In this document: one piece after another, positions 16,424 through 17,150 of the stretch
Layout: the number at the start of each line of letters is the position of its first letter
Position numbering within the stretch: position 1 is the stretch's first letter
Assembly: GCA_036397975.1 (NCBI GenBank)
Contig: DASWHW010000116.1
Location: 1 to 17,150, forward strand
Length of the DNA stretch: 17,150 bases
Direction: 5' to 3'
Source: SZUA-287 sp036397975
GTDB lineage: Bacteria; Bacteroidota; Ignavibacteria; UBA10030; UBA6906
Translations under genes and position numbers: made by a program
Notes under the pieces: generated by a model
The model's database searches: none
Told to the model about the DNA's origin: nothing
Seen by the model: the letters and a program-made list of their open reading frames with translations, nothing else

Positions 16424-16675
16424 CTACAGGACCTGGACCTCGCTGTCGGCCAGGCTTTCGTCAATAACGATCTTCAACATGTGGTTTCCGATTGCCACAT
16501 ACCGCAGAGCGGTTTTCCTCTGTGTTTGCGAATCCTCTTCCGTCATTTTCATTTCAAGCAAGCGCCGATACGACTGCGGCGAGACGGTCAGCGCCACCGG
16601 TGCGTTGCCACACCTGTCCGCATATTCCGTCACCTCGAAACTAATTGCCTCGACTAAGTCAAAAACTGGTTCCAT
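16424..16675 (-). CDS. Small hypothetical protein convergent with gyrA
   Basis: This is an 83-aa acidic protein that I do not recognise. The ATG at 16673-16675 is chosen because GGGGGAG lies 4 nt before it; an upstream in-frame ATG at 16711 has no comparable site and would add 12 residues. The sequence has a short conserved-looking core with alternating hydrophobics (VALTVSPQSYRRLL, then YVAIGNHMLKIVIDESL), suggesting a small alpha/beta fold. There is no signal peptide or membrane segment. It lies between the gyrA terminator and the CRISPR trailer, transcribed in the same direction as the array, so readthrough could reach it. The reading frame and good Shine-Dalgarno favour a real gene. Confidence 0.6.
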   Translation of the reverse strand: MEPVFDLVEAISFEVTEYADRCGNAPVALTVSPQSYRRLLEMKMTEEDSQTQRKTALRYVAIGNHMLKIVIDESLADSEVQVL

Positions 16676-16683
16676 TTTTCTCC

Positions 16684-16731
16684 CCCGATCTTTGTTTAAT
16701 GACGGCAACATAGTATCGAAGTTTGATCGGG
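16684..16731 (-). promoter_or_regulatory. Inverted repeat overlapping the RBS of the small gene
   Basis: CCCGATC (16684-16690) and GATCGGG (16725-16731) are a perfect 7-bp inverted repeat with a 34-nt loop in the 5' leader of the minus-strand gene. The inner arm includes three of the five G residues of its Shine-Dalgarno, so folding would mask it. Confidence 0.35.
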
Positions 16732-16967
16732 TGGTTCATGCGTGATGTCACACGAAAACGCACCGATGTTGAAACCACGCCCGTACAAGCTGGATCAGAC
16801 AATTTTGGTGACCGAAACGATGTGATCTCAGCCAAACATGAACGGAGATCGTTCACAGGATATTTTATTCCTGTAATCCGATCCAAACTGTTTGTCGGGC
16901 AGACTGCTCGACCGACATGAATTCGACAAACTGGCGACCGGGCGTCAGCTCCACAAGCATCTTGACT
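16732..16967. other. Gene-free stretch between the small gene and the CRISPR trailer
   Basis: I see no convincing gene here. Short frames exist on both strands but have no ribosome binding site or recognisable sequence. The stretch holds a possible decayed CRISPR repeat (16862-16888) and a 7-bp hairpin with one G-U pair (16894-16912). Confidence 0.5.
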
Positions 16968-17011
16968 ATTTCAATTCCCTACGGGACCGTCCACATTGGT
17001 GCGATTCAAAC
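16968..17011 (-). repeat. Terminal CRISPR repeat split by a 14-nt insertion
   Basis: The first 9 nt (16968-16976) and last 21 nt (16991-17011) match the array repeat with one mismatch (A for T at 16995). Between them lies CCCTACGGGACCGT (16977-16990), absent from the other copies. Confidence 0.85.
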
Positions 17012-17048
17012 CGTATCTTGCAGACAGTCCACAACTAACCACACAACC

Positions 17049-17078
17049 ATTTCAATTCCACTTTGGTGCGATTCAAAC
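17049..17078 (-). repeat. CRISPR repeat, intact copy 1
   Basis: This 30-nt copy is identical to the one at 17115-17144. Confidence 0.95.
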
Positions 17079-17114
17079 GAGTAGCTTGCGAAAGGAAAGC
17101 GTCGTCGACCGCAA

Positions 17115-17144
17115 ATTTCAATTCCACTTTGGTGCGATTCAAAC
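17115..17144 (-). repeat. CRISPR repeat, intact copy 2
   Basis: This 30-nt copy is identical to the one at 17049-17078 and is followed by six bases of a new spacer before the edge. Confidence 0.95.
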
Positions 17145-17150
17145 TATCCG

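Larger units (their letters stand above)
16968..17150 (-). CRISPR. CRISPR array, trailer end, cut by the right edge
   Basis: Three repeats are visible: a split one (16968-17011) and two identical 30-mers (17049-17078 and 17115-17144). Spacers are 37 nt (17012-17048) and 36 nt (17079-17114); a third begins at 17145. On the plus strand the repeat starts ATTTCAATTCC and ends GCGATTCAAAC. Its reverse complement starts GTTTGAATCG and ends ATTGAAAT, the 3' handle type common in subtype I-B and III systems, so the array is read on the minus strand. The degenerate copy at the left end is then the trailer end and the leader lies to the right, outside. No cas gene is in the window, so the subtype cannot be fixed. 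Confidence 0.93.

Noticed and set aside
16659..16920. Short open frames on both strands in the gap before the CRISPR array (75 aa minus, 65 aa plus)
   Set aside because: No ribosome binding site, no recognisable motif, and composition unlike the neighbouring genes. The minus frame also overlaps the start region of the better-supported small gene.
16889..16930. Hairpin as a CRISPR transcript terminator (TTTGTCG/CGACAAA with a nested GTCGGGC/GCTCGAC stem)
   Set aside because: The two stems share bases and compete, and there is no T tract on the minus strand after them, so an intrinsic terminator is not supported.
16902..16931. Another decayed CRISPR repeat exactly one spacer length (36-37 nt) before the split repeat
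   Set aside because: Only the last CAAAC and a few scattered bases match the repeat, which is no better than chance.

Overview
The window is a bacterial chromosomal origin region. Two gene blocks diverge from a DnaA-box cluster at about 6.40-6.73 kb. The left block, on the minus strand, is rpmH-rnpA-yidD-yidC, closed by a strong hairpin terminator, followed by mnmE-mnmG-rsmG; rsmG runs off the left edge. The right block, on the plus strand, is dnaA-dnaN-recF-dciA(DUF721)-gyrB-hypothetical-gyrA, closed by a terminator. After gyrA come a small unrecognised minus-strand gene and the trailer end of a CRISPR array that runs off the right edge.

The organism looks Gram-negative: YidC is 593 aa and carries the large periplasmic domain. 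The short GyrB without the proteobacterial insert, the DciA helicase-loader gene between recF and gyrB, and the style of YidC and GyrB suggest the Bacteroidota/Chlorobiota/Ignavibacteriota (FCB) group, perhaps an ignavibacterium-like lineage. This is a judgement from remembered family features, not a search. Several genes (dnaN, rpmH, the gene between gyrB and gyrA, the small gene after gyrA) have clear Shine-Dalgarno sequences.

The core genes work together in replication start-up (DnaA opens the origin, DciA probably loads helicase, DnaN is the clamp, RecF repairs gaps, gyrase removes supercoils), membrane-protein biogenesis (YidC, YidD), tRNA maturation and wobble modification (RnpA, MnmE, MnmG) and rRNA methylation (RsmG).

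Five things stand out. Two parS-like ParB sites sit exactly on the start and stop of mnmG, and one of them supplies the mnmG stop and the rsmG GTG start. The origin looks bipartite: boxes in one orientation lie upstream of dnaA, and a very AT-rich element with a DnaA box and trio-like triplets lies between dnaA and dnaN. A conserved-looking small gene between gyrB and gyrA resembles a nucleotidyltransferase fold whose catalytic aspartates are replaced by arginines. The small gene after gyrA has an inverted repeat that could mask its ribosome binding site. The last CRISPR repeat is split by a 14-nt insertion that could form its own hairpin.
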